In this document: one piece after another, positions 34,877 through 47,600 of the stretch
How the letters are laid out: each line of letters opens with the position of its first letter
How positions within the stretch are numbered: position 1 is the stretch's first letter
From: Nepenthes gracilis
Lineage: Eukaryota; Streptophyta; Magnoliopsida; Caryophyllales; Nepenthaceae
Length of the DNA: 64,000 bases
Direction of reading: 5' to 3'
Assembly: GCA_033239525.1 (NCBI GenBank)
Contig: BSYO01000023.1
Location: forward strand, 10,854,385-10,918,384
Translations under genes and position numbers: made by a program
The notes under the pieces: generated by a model
Databases searched by the model: none
What the model was told of the DNA's origin: nothing
What the model saw: only the letters and a program-made list of their open reading frames with translations

Positions 34877-37275
34877 ATGGTGAGCACCAGGGCACAGGCA
34901 AGCGTGGCACCTCCGGCTGTGACTCAGCAACAGCAGGAGGGTGTCCCTAACCCCAGTGTCGGCATCAAGAACCATCCTGACCCAGTCGTACGGGGCTTAG
35001 CAACGAAAGTAGGAGAAATGTCAAAGGCCATTTTCGCCCTCTGCGCCAAAGAGGACGAGAAGGCAAAGGGAGCGCCCTCTAGGGGCTCCCAGGCGGAAAT
35101 ATCTCGAAGCGGAGGAAGGAGGCGCGAGCGCCCATATAGGGCGCCCACTCAGCAAGAACAACCGAGGACGCAGGTCGCCTCAAGCGGCAGGTATCCTTGC
35201 AGACTAGAGGACCGCCTGGGTCCCCGATCTCAGGGAAATCAAGAGCTCCACGCCCGAGGGGCAACACATGTGCACGGGTCAGAAGGACCCCCGAGAGGCC
35301 AGCAAGCCACCAGCCCAACGAGTTGAGGCACCTCCTCAACGCGAGGAGAGCGGCAGCTCCACCCCACGTAGAGGAAAAGTTAGCAAAAGTTTGGAATCGC
35401 GTCTTCGGGGAAAGTAGCGGAGCAAGTATTCCCCAATCTCCATTTACAACGGACGTCAGGGCAAGGGCGCTGCCCCCAAAATTCAAAATGCCAAACCTGG
35501 AGGCTTATGATGGAAGCGCTGATCCAATGGATCATCTCAATCTATTCCGAGAGCATCTAAGTCTCCAGGGTCTAGATGAAGCAACTATGTGCCAATGCTT
35601 CCCTTTAACGCTGAAAGGAGACGCAAGAGTGTGGTTCTATGGGATGCCTGCGGGCTCCATCGGCACCTTTGGCGAACTGGCGGCAGCGTTCTTGTTCACA
35701 TTCGCCTCTAGCAGGAGGGCAGAGAAACAGCCCTGGCACCTCACTCGCGTAAAGCAGGGTGCCAGGGAGAGCCTGAGGGGATTCCTGGCCAGATTCGTGG
35801 CCGAGGCCAGGAAAATTCCAAAACTATCAGACGGGGTAAAACTTAACGCTTTCCTGTCTGGCCTGGAGGGAAGTGCTTTCTTTAAACACCTCATCCACAA
35901 GGGCCCTCACACTTTCGAAGAGGCCGAGACCATAGCAAGGGCCTACGTAGCAGCTGAGGAGGCGAATGAAGCGAAGCGTCCGGAGAAGGACGAAAGTTAC
36001 CGTCCGAGGACCTTGGAGATGAAGAGAAAAACTGGGGACTACCGTAGTTCCCCGTTCGCGATGAAGCACCGAAAGTTTGAGCCGGCCGTCCGGAGAGACG
36101 CACCGCCGGTTCACCTCACTCCTCTAAATGACACTCGGACGAACGTGCTAATGCAGATCCGAGGGGAGAAGTTCGTCAAGTGGCCCAAGCCACTCAGGAA
36201 TCCAGATGGAGGGGATCAGACAAAATACTGCGACTTCCACCGCTGCGGAGGTCATGCCACTGAAGACTGCAAGTCATTGCAGAGGGAGATTGAAGAGCTG
36301 ATAAAGAGGGGACACCTCAGCCGTTTCCTGCAAAGACCCGGGCAACCCTCCGGACTAGCAGTCGAGCCTGAAGTGGAACCCCCAAGGAACCGAGTGGCAG
36401 CAGGGGTTGTAAACATGGTGTCAAACCGACCGGCTGGGGAGAGCGGCATGGAGCCCAGTGCCTCCAAGAGGCCGAGGACAAGTGCTAGGGATGACGTTAT
36501 ATGTTTTAGTAAAGAGGATATGGCCCATGTAACTTCCCCTCATAGTGACCCTTTGGTTGTAACAGCACTCGTTTCAGACGGAGCCAATGACTACCGCATG
36601 AAACGAGTCTTTATTAATAATGGAAGTAGTAGGAATTTGCTTTACCTTGACGCGTACCTTAAGTTAGGCTTGAGGAAAGGTCAAATGAAAGCCCCAGAGG
36701 GGCCACTGTATGGGCTCGACAATGAGCCAGTCCTAGTCCAAGGCATCATACAGCTGGAAGTCACGCTGGGAACCTACCCGAGGACGGTGTCAAGGATCCT
36801 CACCTTTCTGGTGGTAGACCTCCCGTCCGTGTACAACGCAATTCTCGGACGCCCATGCCTTGCTAGCTTTGAAGCGGTGACCTCCATCCCACACTTAAAG
36901 ATGAAATTTCCAACCCCATTTGGTGTCGGGGAAGTCCTCGGTGAACAGGCCACTGGGATAATGTGCTACCTGTCGCAGGTCACGAAAACTCCCATTCCCA
37001 GGCCAATGGAAGACCACGATCTCAGAGACGAGGCAACTCTACAACAGACGCAACCTGGTGAGCCTACCCTACAAATTCCTTTGGATCCCGAGGACCCTGA
37101 GAAATGCGTCCAGATAGGAAGCTCTCTCGAAGAGTCCGTCCGAGATCAACTCATGAGATTTCTAAGGGGGAACTCGGACGTATTTGCTTGGTCCCCCGCG
37201 GACATGCCAGGGATCTCTCCCGAGATAATAATGCACAGGCTTGGCGTGGATCCACACCACAAGCCTATTAGATAA
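34877..37275 (+). pseudogene. Tat gag and aspartic protease
   Basis: The start at 34877 (MVSTRAQASVAPP) opens frame 2; the reading moves to frame 1 within the overlap 35197-35326, so one frameshift breaks the N-terminal region. The gag core follows (NLEAYDGSADPMDHL, ARVWFYGMPAGS, LRGFLARFVAEARKI), then a zinc knuckle YCDFHRCGGHATEDC at about 36226. The protease at about 36610 reads FINNGSSRNLLYL; the family has an Asp where the first Asn of INNGSS stands, so the catalytic Asp is lost. The frame ends at a TAA (37273-37275) where the family continues straight into RT. Roles: capsid formation and polyprotein cutting. Confidence 0.88.
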
Positions 37276-38604
37276 AAGCGGAGAAATTACTCGAAAGAAA
37301 AGCTGGTTGCTGTCCGGGAGGAAGTGAAGAAGCTCCTGGACGCAGGATTCATCCGAGAGGTACAGTACCCAGACTGGCTCGCCAACGTTGTGATGGTGAA
37401 GAAGAGCAGTGGAAAGTGGAGGATGTGCATAGACTTCACGGATCTTAACAAAGCTTGCCCAAAAGACAGCTTTCCACTCCCGAGGATCGACCAGTTGGTG
37501 GACTCTACGTCCGGACACGAGCTGCTCAGCTTTGTGGATGCTTACTCGGGGTACAATCAGATAAAAATGTGCCCCGAGGACGAAGAATATATGTCCTTCA
37601 TGACTGACCAAGGGACGTACTGTTACAAGGTGATGCCATTTGGTCTCAAGAACGAGGGCGCGACGTACCAACGACTGGTCAACAAAGTGTTCAAGGACCA
37701 GATCGGCAGAAATGTGGAAGTCTACGTGGACGACTTACTCGTGAAAAGCACTATCAGCACAAACCATATCGAAGACTTGGCGGAGACCTTCCGAGTGTTG
37801 AGGGCCCACGGAATGAAGTTGAACCCCGGCATGTGCACATTCGGGGTGACGTCCGGGAAGTTCCTGGGCTATATAGTGTCACAGCGCGAGATCGAAGCGA
37901 ATCCCGAGAAGATCCAAGCAATCCTAAATATGCAATCTCCCCGGACTGTAAAAGAAGTCCAGAGACTCACTGGGCGGGTGGCCGCCCTTTCCCGTTTTCT
38001 TGCCAAATCGGCCGAGAGACATTTGCCTTTCTTCAAGGCACTCCGAGGACTCAAGACCAAAGGCTTCCATTGGAGCGATGATTGCGAGGAGGCACTTCAG
38101 GGCCTCAAGGCGTATCTAGCTAACCCTCCCGTCCTGGCTTCTCCACAGCCGGGAGAGGAGCTCTATTTGTATCTGTCAGCAACTGACCGGGCCCTAAGCT
38201 CTGCCTTGGTGAGAGAATGCCAAGGGAACCAGCAGCCAGTATACTATGTCAGCAAGATCCTGGCAGATTCGGAGACGCGATATCCGCACACGGAGAAGGT
38301 CGCACTGGCACTAGTATACTCTGCCAGGAAGCTAAGGCCTTACTTCCAGGCACATAAGATAGTGGTCCTGACTGACCAACCACTGAGGACTGTTTTCCAG
38401 AAGCCCGAGGTCTCGGGACGATTGATAAAATGGGCTATTGAGTTAGGCAAATTCGACATCGAGTTCAGGCCAAGGCCGGCCATGAAAGGCCAGGCCCTTG
38501 CGGATTTTGTGGTGGAAGCAACTGCGCTTGCCAGTGATGATTCCGAGTGTACTGAGATAGGCAAAACAATATCTGCGCCAGCATGGACGCTTCACGTGCC
38601 ATGA
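37276..38604 (+). pseudogene. Tat reverse transcriptase and RNase H
   Basis: It continues in the same frame after the premature stop. RT motifs in order are KLLDAGFIREVQYPDWLANV, KWRMCIDFTDLNKACPKD, DAYSGYNQI, MPFGLKNEGATYQ and the catalytic VEVYVDDLLVKS (about 37717-37752). RNase H follows (YLYLSATDRALSSALVRE, VYYVSKIL, VVLTDQPL) with the connection GRLIKWAIELGKFDIEF..R. RT copies the element RNA into cDNA and RNase H degrades the RNA strand. The catalytic residues of RT look intact; the domain is disabled mainly by the stop upstream and a frameshift at about 38600. Confidence 0.92.
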
Positions 38605-40287
38605 AGGATGGTTGCGGGGCCAGGGTGGTACTGCGGACTCCCGTGGGGTCAGAAATCAAGTACTCGTAACCTTGGCGTTCCCAGCCACCAACAACGTCGC
38701 GGAATATGAAGCCTTGATTACAGGACTGCGATTGGCAAAAGAATGCTCGGCCAAGGACTTGGTGGTTTATAGCGATTCCGAGCTGGTCGTCAACCAAGTC
38801 CTCGGGAACTTCGAAGTCAACAATCCTCAGCTTTCCAAATACCTCATGAGGGTGAAGGGGATGATCTCAGATTTCGAGCAAGTAGAATTCATACACATTC
38901 TGAGGGCAGAAAACGAAAAGGCGGACGCGTTAGCAAAGGCAGCAGCGTCCGGGGATCCTGAGCAGTACGCCCGAGGAATGAGGGAAACATTGGAACGACC
39001 CACCATAGAGGAGCCCGAGACCAAGGTCATGCAAGTGACGGGCGGTGATACCTGGATGACCGCGTACTTGAGATACCTCACGGACGGAACTTTGCCCGAG
39101 GACCCTGTTGAGGCCAAGAGGATCAAGAAGACTGCGGGATGGTACGCCATTGTAGACGGCCGTTTATATCGCCGGGGGTTTTCGGCCCCTTATTTGAGGT
39201 GCCTCACCCCCGAGGAAGCAGAATACGCCCTCCAGGAAGTGCATCTTCGAATCTGTGGGTCTCATATTGGAGGCAAAAATTTGGCGTTCAAAATAATGAG
39301 GCAAGGGTACTACTGGCCCACGATGAAGTATGATGCCATGGACTTTGTACGTAAGTGTGAGAACTGCCAGATCCACAGCAACTTGAACCGTCAACCCCAC
39401 ACAGAGCTCCGGGCGTTACAGTCCCCGTGGCCTTTCGCACAGTGGGGGCTTGATATCCTCGGACCATTCCCCGTCGCAACCGCTCAAAGAAAGTTCCTGA
39501 TTGTCGGGATAGATTACTTCACCAAGTGGGTGGAGGCAACGCCCCTCGCGCGAATAACGGAGCAGAATGCAACAGAGTTTCTCCGACAGTGCATCGTCTG
39601 CAGATTTGGGGTCCCTGAATGCATTATAACCGACAATGGAACGCAGTTCACCGGAAAACGGTTTTCTAGGTATTGCGCTCGCCTCAGAATCAATCTGGTC
39701 CACACATCCGTTGCCTACCCTCAGGCCAACGGCCAGGTGGAAGTGACGAATCGGACCATCTTGCACGGGCTACGGACAAAACTGATAGACTCTGGGGGCT
39801 CCTGGGCGGATGAGCTGCCCTCTATCCTCTGGTCTTACAGAACCACTCCGAGAGAATCAACGAAGGAAACCCCTTTTTGCCTTTGCTACGGGGTAGAAGC
39901 AGTCATTCCAGTGGAAGTTGGTCTCCCAAGTCTTCGAGTAGAGCACTTCGACCCAGTCCTCAACGGCCAAAGGCTCCGTGACCACCTTGACTTACTTGAG
40001 GAGGCCCGTGACCAGCGCAACTTAGCATACCGATGTATCAACAACGGGTGGCTCGTTACTACAACAAAAAGGTTAAGGCACGGCAATTTGAGGTTGGAGA
40101 CTTGGTTTTAAGAAGCATCGAGGCCACTGGAAAGAATGTAGGCCGGAACAAGCTTTCTCCAAATTGGAAGGGACCCTTCCTGGTCTCGGCAATCCTTCGA
40201 AATGGGGCATACAAGCTACGCAACCAGGAGGGCAAGCTGATCCCCCGGACATGGAACGCCACGAATCTCAAAAAATACTATCAGTAA
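38605..40287 (+). pseudogene. Tat second (archaeal-type) RNase H and integrase
   Basis: Around 38585-38690 the frame changes at least twice and the first catalytic strand of the extra RNase H is damaged. The rest is clear: NNVAEYEALITGLRLAKE, VYSDSELVVNQV and ENEKADALAKAA. Integrase follows: an HHCC zinc module (HLRICGSHIGG, CENCQIHSN), catalytic D in GLDILGPF, D in IITDNGTQF and E in NGQVEVTNRT. A last frameshift near 40035 leads into the C-terminal QFEVGDLVLRSIEATG..LSPNWKGPF module ending at 40287. Two RNase H domains in one pol is the diagnostic feature of Tat elements. Confidence 0.9.
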
Positions 40288-40318
40288 TAGACAACAGAAG
40301 CCCGGGAGCGCGCAAAAA

Positions 40319-40705
40319 AAAACTCGGTTCCGTCCGAGCGGCCCAAGCGGTCGAATTTAATAAAACTCGGTTTCGTCCGAGTGGCCCCAGAGGTCGAATT
40401 TTATAAAACTCGGTTCCATCCGAGCGGCCGCAGAGGTCGAATTTTATAAAACTTGGTTTCGCCCGAGCGGCCCAAGAGGTCGAATTTAATAAAACTCGGT
40501 TCCGTCCGAGCGGCCCCAGAGGTCGAATTTTATAAAACTCGGTTTTGCCCGAGCGGCCCAAGAGGTCGAAGTTGGTAAAACTCGGTTCCGTCCGAGCGGC
40601 CAAGAGGTCGAATTTAATAAAACTCGGTTCCATCCGAGCGGCCCAAGAGGTCGAATTTTATAAAACTCGGTTTCGTCCGAGCGGCCTGAGAGGTCGAATT
40701 CAAAA
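40319..40705. repeat. Nine-copy 43-bp tandem array downstream of pol
   Basis: Nine units begin at 40319, 40362, 40405, 40448, 40491, 40534, 40577, 40619 and 40662 (the seventh is 42 bp; the last is partial). The unit starts aaaactcggttccgtccgag and each copy holds the short inverted repeat CTCGG-N6-CCGAG. It starts about 30 bases after the pol stop. Open frames in both strands here are by-products of the array. Confidence 0.95.
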
Positions 40706-41370
40706 ACTTGGGTTTTTCCCAAACGCCGCTAGAAGAAAAAGCTTAACGAAAGCATACACGGCCAGACGTTCTCAAAAGTTTATGTCTTATTCATCAAAAA
40801 GTACATATACAAAAAAAAAAATCTAAAGAGCTGGGGGCTGGCTTCCTGAAAATTCTTCCTGGTAGACAGACTCGAGGCGGAGCTCTGAACCTCGAAGTGC
40901 CCGCCGAGATCAAGAAGGCCACAGGGAGAGAGGGTCACGAGGCAGCCTTGGCCGTGAAGAGCTGGGAAAAGGACTCCCGGAAATCCCGTATAAGTCCTCC
41001 CTCGTTAAGGCATTAGCGTTTCGAGGATCGAGTAGAACAGTGGGAAACCGCGGGTTAACCAGGCGCAATACTCGACGGCACATATAAACGCCGTCCCAGT
41101 ATTTTCTCTCCATTAAAGGCCCAAGGTCCACGGGCGAAATAGATGCCCTCAGCCTCTCTTCAAGAAGATACAACCTTTCGTGAAGCGCCGAGTGCTGGTC
41201 CCGCAGAAGCCTCACAGTTCCCTCCAAGGAGGCTATCTTACTTGAGCCTCAGCAAGCTCCGTCTCAGCCCTTTGGGCAACCTCACCGGCAGTCCTCAGGA
41301 CCTCCATTTGGGAGAAGCCTTGGGCGACTCCTCCAATTATTACATTGATCTTCCCAGCCACATCTTGGAG

Positions 41371-41450
41371 CTGCATCAAAGAGCAAGAAACCGTTAGAAA
41401 AGGGAAGGAGAAAGCAGAAGGACAGGGCGCTCAGAGAACAATGAAAATAC
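41371..41450 (-). other. Intron in the antisense gene of the Tat element
   Basis: Minus-strand donor attatttcccag|gtattttc and acceptor ctctttgatgcag|ctccaag. Splicing joins IISQ to LQDVAGKINVIIGGVAQG, restoring a continuous coiled-coil reading. A pyrimidine-rich tract precedes the acceptor. Confidence 0.75.
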
Positions 41451-42005
41451 CTGGGAAATAATTAAGTCGCCGCTCACAGTGGCCTCCCCACTGGACTCGG
41501 GTGGTTGGGCCTCAAGGGCAGGCGCCACAAAAGCCTCAACCTCTGCCTCCAGTGGAGGAAAATCAGCATGAGAAGTGACGCCCGAGGACTCGACAGCAAT
41601 AAAAGGTGCCGCCGCCGTCTCCTCCTCAGCAACACAGAAATCTTGGGCGCCCTCAGTTTCTTCATCATGGGCCTCGCCCTGATCAGCTTGGACTGCGACG
41701 ACGGTCGGGAGCTCAGAAGGCACCTCTGAGGATTGATCAACAACCGCTCCCACTTCAGCTTCCTCAGCAACTAAAGTTGGCGCTAGGTCTCTTTCTCCCT
41801 CAGCCTGAGCGCTCTCCGCGTTGATGTCCTCGGCTGAATGATCAGTCCAGTCCGAGACCTCACCAGTAAACTGAACGGGAACATCAGGCAGCGGCACATC
41901 ACTGGGAGACTGGACGTCCGGGAGTTCCACAATGTCCCTGATGATCCGAGAGACAGGGACGTCAGGAGCAAGTATTGCCCTCGGCCTCTTGACCATTTGA
42001 GCGAT

Positions 42006-44661
42006 TGTCACGAACCCGAACCAAGCAGGTCAATTTAAATAATTAATTATAATTTCTAAAATCTAAAATCCCAATTAATTTTAAAACCAATAATACCAAG
42101 TCCCAAAATTCGGGTGTGACAAACCGAAATATACACTCAATAAATTTAAAACCATCACAGGACCTCATCGAACAATAGTCCGAGCAAAATAAATACGACC
42201 TGCTCTACAATCATCGTAAGGGAGATAATAATCCGACCCAAAAATCAAAATCAAACATAAACAAATATTCGATTATTCCCAACATATAACAATAAGCCTA
42301 TATCCGGCCAATTCCATCATCCAAATCCATCAAATATCAGTGCAAACCATAATAAACAGAAACTCACCAACTCGGACGAATATCTGACCGATCATGTCTG
42401 TACTCCTGTACTGCATCCGAACCTTCTACTCTGAAGGGACAAAACAGAAAAATGAGCCTAATGCCCAGCAAGTATCATATTTAGTCAAAAGAAGTCCAAT
42501 AAATCAGAGAGAATGTCAAATGGGTGAAAAATCCAATCAAATTCCAAGATAAATCCAAATCGCCGATAAAACGAATCCAACCGAAATCCAAGATCCAAAT
42601 TTCAAAATTCAATGGTAGTCTCGTACCAAAATCAAATATCTAAATCCAAACAAATGTCCAAATTTTCAAAATAGTCCTCGTCGGGACGTATATATATATA
42701 TATAAATATATATATAACCAAAACAGAGGTGATCCGAACCAATTTCAGAATCGATGTCGATCCGAGTCCAAATCCGAGTCCGAGTCCAAATCCAAATCCA
42801 ATGCCCGATCAGCTTGTGATTCGGGGCGAATCCGATAGCCGGGATGCGAGTCCAAGTCCAAGTCAATGCCGATCAGCTTGTGATCCGAGGCGAATCCAAT
42901 AACCGGATGATCAATAGCGTGCGCAGAGATCTGGCAAAGACCGCGATGATGGATATTCCAAAGGTTCGGATCAAAACATATAATCAAAATCGTTATGACG
43001 AGACATACCAAGCCCAATTATAGGCAAAAATCGCGAATCTTAAATCCAAGTCCAAAATCCATATCCAAATCAAAGTTCAAAACCAATTGATGCAAAAATA
43101 CAAATTATGCACCGAACTGGGTTCTCATTATTTAAAGACTAGCTTGAGGAAGGGTTACACATAATCCCGTAACCTTAGGCCAAAATCCATGTACTATGTA
43201 CCCATAGAAAAGGTTGCTCACTATGTTTTGCCACCGCGGCTTTGGGTGCATTCCTCAAGTTTGTCGGATATATTAGGGACGTCCGAATATATTCTAAGGT
43301 CAAGTCAAATTATCCAAATGGGAAGGGTCACTACTTTCAAAGCCTTTCTGCCGTGAAAGGATTTCCAAATAACGAGATAATCTCCCCCTTTGAGTCGAGC
43401 TGGCGAGAATCCAAATAATCCAAATCCAAACGTAGTGACCACAACCCGCACGTGCATGTGATTGCACGGCCTAATACAAATTTTCGTGTACATTTTTATA
43501 TAAATATATTAATATAAAAATATACGGTGTCAATAAATTATTCGGATTTTTGAGAAAATTATCAAACTCTCCAAAATCATAAAACCCAATCCAACAATCC
43601 CCAAAACATCCAATGAATTACACATGCATGTCCAGAATAAATTATTCGGGCATATAAAAATACATGCATGTTAGTAAAAATCCAAACAAGTATCCAAAAT
43701 ATATCGGAATTAAAATTAGACCAAAGAGGGTTTTTGAGATACTCATTTGGACCTCATACTTTGCGGCAGATCCAAGAAAGAATGTCCCGAAGCGCTCCAA
43801 TCGAGCCTTTCTCTCTCCACTGCCGTGCGTCCTCTCTCTCTCTCCTCCGTTTCTCTTCGCGCTCGGCCTCTGCCGGCCGTTGCCGCCGCTGCTGCCGCCC
43901 CGAACGGCCGTCGTCCGGCCACCACCGGCCTCACCCAGCCGGCACCGGCGCCACAGAGTCGCCGTCTTCCTCCTCGTGCAGCCGTTCTCTCTCTCTTTCT
44001 CGAAATTTCTCGCCGTCGATCTCCACCGGCATCGATTTCTTCCACAATCGCCGTCGCCCCAATCCACCATCGTCGCGGCCTCAGCCAACGACCGCCACGG
44101 CTTCACCCGCAACCCCTGTCGCTATCGCCGTCGCCGTCGCCGCCGATTCTTCCTTCTCCTCCTCCTCTTGCGATTTCGCCGCCGATCTCACTCTCTCGTA
44201 GCTTTCGCCGCAAGCCATCACCACCACGGTCGCCGCCGACAACCACCGCCACCGTGCCGTCATCGCCGCACGCCGCCGTCGCCGTCGCCGGCTGCCTCCT
44301 TCTTCTTCTTCTCTGCCGCCTCAAACCCTCTCTTTCTCCCTCTCACCTTCTCTCTCCCCGATCTTCTTCTCCAGCTTTTCTCTTTTTTTTTTTTTCCTTT
44401 TTTTTTTCCAATTATATATATATATAATAATAATATTATTATTATATATATATATAAATATATATTATATATATATATTCCATTTTAATTTTCTTTTGAT
44501 CCAAAATCCAAAACGATATTTGGGCAACACCCGGGCGCCAGCCCAACCGATCCACATATCCTCCAAAATTTCTCAATATTTAATAAATTTTATCACGTCC
44601 AATTTGCCCAAAATTATAATTAATATTAAATTAATCCGAACAAATATCCAGGGATATTACA
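42006..44661 (-). repeat. 3' LTR of the nested element
   Basis: It contains a gagtcc/aaatcc hexamer-rich stretch (42765-42870) with a roughly 80-bp internal duplication, (TA)n runs, and a CT/CCG-rich block (43790-44350) followed by a TA/ATT microsatellite. Confidence 0.92.
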
Positions 44662-47600
44662 TTTCTCACCTCCTTACAAAAATTTCGCCTCAAATTTACG
44701 AATGAATCTCAACCTCAAATATCATATAATGAGGATATTCTTTCAATGTCATATTCGCTCTTCTCAAATCACTTCCTCGATTGAGTGATTCATCCAAAAT
44801 CTGATCCTCAATAGTAGATCATTTCTATTCCAAAATCCCAATTGAAACTTTAGCACAACACAAATTCTCGTCGATGGATGACGATTCCAATCCAAACACA
44901 TCCAAATGAGCATTCCCATATTTATCATACAAATCACATATGACAAATCATATCCAAAGATCTAATTCAGAAATAAGGTCAATATGCAGACCACCTCTCC
45001 GATTTACCGAACACTTACAAAATTCCGACGAATTTTATCTTCAAATTACCCGACAACCTCCAAATCAAAATTCTCCTCTTCAAAGTGCTTCCATAAACAT
45101 CTGACCATCCACATCGAACTTCAAATCGGACTGCAAATTCAATCTCCTACTTGAAGCGTCAAATCATATCTTGTGACAAAAAGTCAAAAGTCTACACACT
45201 TCCGCTGCGCTACTCTGATTGATTATCCATCTCCAATCAAAATTGGAAGCTTCAAAATCAAAATATTTTACAATCTTCTCATCTCGGCAACATGCCCACA
45301 GCGGATCTCGGGAACAACATCCTGATCGTCAAGAAAAGAGCTGACTCCATCAACTCATCCATCATCGTCCAATTTGCTACCACAATCTTCTAGTCATTTG
45401 AGGTAGACCTGAAATACAAATCTCGATGCTTCTTCTTCTGCTCGACTGCATCTTTAGGCACTAATATATCTTGCCACATAGGCCACAACCTTACGCTTTA
45501 TGTTTTGCCTGCAAACCTTGACACATAATCAACTTGTCATCAAATTTCTCTCCACTCCGCAAGGTGGAAAATCTTCGACGTTCCCATCAAACTTAGACAA
45601 ATCCAAACTCAATCACAATAACAGATGACCTTATTTGCTCTTTAGCTCCTATTCAATCAGCGATACTCAAACGAGAAAATTCTTACAACTATGCCTCCTC
45701 TAGAACGTACAAATGGAAACACCGGTACAGAATGCCCGAGATTGCCTGCTCAATCACTTTCAACTTTAATGTAGCTCATCTAAAAAGGGCTTCATTCTGA
45801 TCTTCTCAAAAGATTCTCCCACAGATAAAAATTTCGTTCAGAATCCAATCCTAGTAGAAAAGAGGAAATTCTTCTTGACAAGTTTTCCCATTGGTATCTT
45901 CGACATAGCACTTCACACAAAAATCCTCCAAACGATGTCGCATTCTGGACTTTCAGACGGCTCGTCCGAAAAGAACATCACCATAGATCCTCATAAGAAC
46001 TTCTCCCATAAATAGAAGCTCAGTTCGAAATCCAATCCAGACAACAAAGAGAGAAAATACATCTGGCCCAATCCTCATGCCGGCATTCTTGCCACAGCAC
46101 CTTCATGCAAAATCCTCGATATTGCACCGCACCTCCAAACTTTTTCTTGGATAAAGCACTCGACCATACAAAATCCAAACATATCCAAATATTTCTCAGA
46201 AGCATTGCGGCGCTACCAATCCTTCTGATCCATCAGGAATCGACAGAACTGACACCGAAGATAATCTATTCCTTAATTACCGAAAACTTTTCTCATCAGC
46301 ATCAATTTATTTGAATACTGATCACTTCTATTCCAAGGGTGCCACAACACTGAAATTCTTGAGAAACTTTTCACAAATCTCCCATCACAATCAACTAAAT
46401 CCAAGAAACTCCACACTCCCGCGACCTTAAACGGTCTTCTTCAAATTTGCCACTATTTCTATCTTCTTCGAATCTCCAAATGTCACATTCTTGAAATCTC
46501 CAGCAGACTTTCCAATCGGATTCTCATATTTATCAATATTCTTCAAGCAAATTAAAAAATCAGTGACACAGCCATCAAACTAATCCAAATACGATCAGAA
46601 GTCCAATCGACCAAATCTATAAAAGACATTAAAATATTTGACAGCTCAAAAGCGCAATCAAAATTTATAATGGCCACACTTGACCTGAAAGATGTTTTAT
46701 ACACATACTCCCACTGAAACCTCGATTAAGGACACATCGAGCACAGATCAATCTTAGAGAAAACCCAAATTTCTTCAAATGATTTCAACCAATCTTCGAT
46801 CCATGAAAATTGATACATATCCAATTTCCAAATAATCCAAACATAGATGTATCAATCCAATTACATTCGCCAGAGAACATTAAAGCATTCTACGCCAAGA
46901 CACTTGGCAGAATAAAACCCTCCTCAAAACAAATTCTACAATTGTTTGTCTCGATTTCTTGACTCAAATAAAGGCTACCCCATATGGAGCCTTGAAATAG
47001 CCGACAAATCCAAGCATAACACCCAAAGACAAACTTGATCTTGATCCAAGAGCAAACAGTTGAATCTTCTGAAAAATATCTTCAAACTTGCAGATGACCA
47101 AAATGTCTTCAAGGGTCACGAAATAGCCCCGGATGTGGCCATATGCCAGATAAACTCAGCTCCCATCTCTCAACAGATGATTCGCTTGCAGCGCCAAAAT
47201 CAACATTTAAGCCTTCTTACTGACTCTTCCTTGGAACTCTGAGGATCCATAACCCAAAATGCAAAATGTGACCGACTTACCAAAATAGTCTTCTCCGACT
47301 GAGGATCCAACTCTATCTTCATGGGCCATAACTGCAAATGCTTCGCCTAGAGCCATCCATCTTCTATCAGGATATCTGGAAACCGGATGCCAAAAATTTG
47401 AATGATCCTTGACAAATAGCCTATCTGGCCACAATTTGAAGCAGACTTCATTTCTGACGAAGCAACCTCGTCTCGCAAACTTCTTCCCGCTAAACTTGCA
47501 GGCTGATCTTGCAAACTCAAACTTCAGGGAAGAAGACTTTACTTCACCTGAATTTCTTTTAGCTTGTCCTCTGAATGTTGAACAAATTCACCCTTCGAAT

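Noticed and set aside
40268..40826. Several open frames with repeats such as SVRAA or PLGPLGRN
   Set aside because: By-products of the 43-bp array; the unit length is not a multiple of three, so every frame shows the same repeat.
42666..43017. Asp-Leu-rich repeat protein (DLDLDSDSD) on the minus strand
   Set aside because: Translation of the gagtcc/aaatcc hexamers in the LTR; indels break it differently in the other LTR copy at 49183-49619.
43642..44488. Arg/Pro/Ser-rich open frames on both strands (also 50209-51018 and 30146-30832)
   Set aside because: They sit in the CT/CCG-rich part of LTRs, occur at the same place in each LTR copy, and shift frame between copies.
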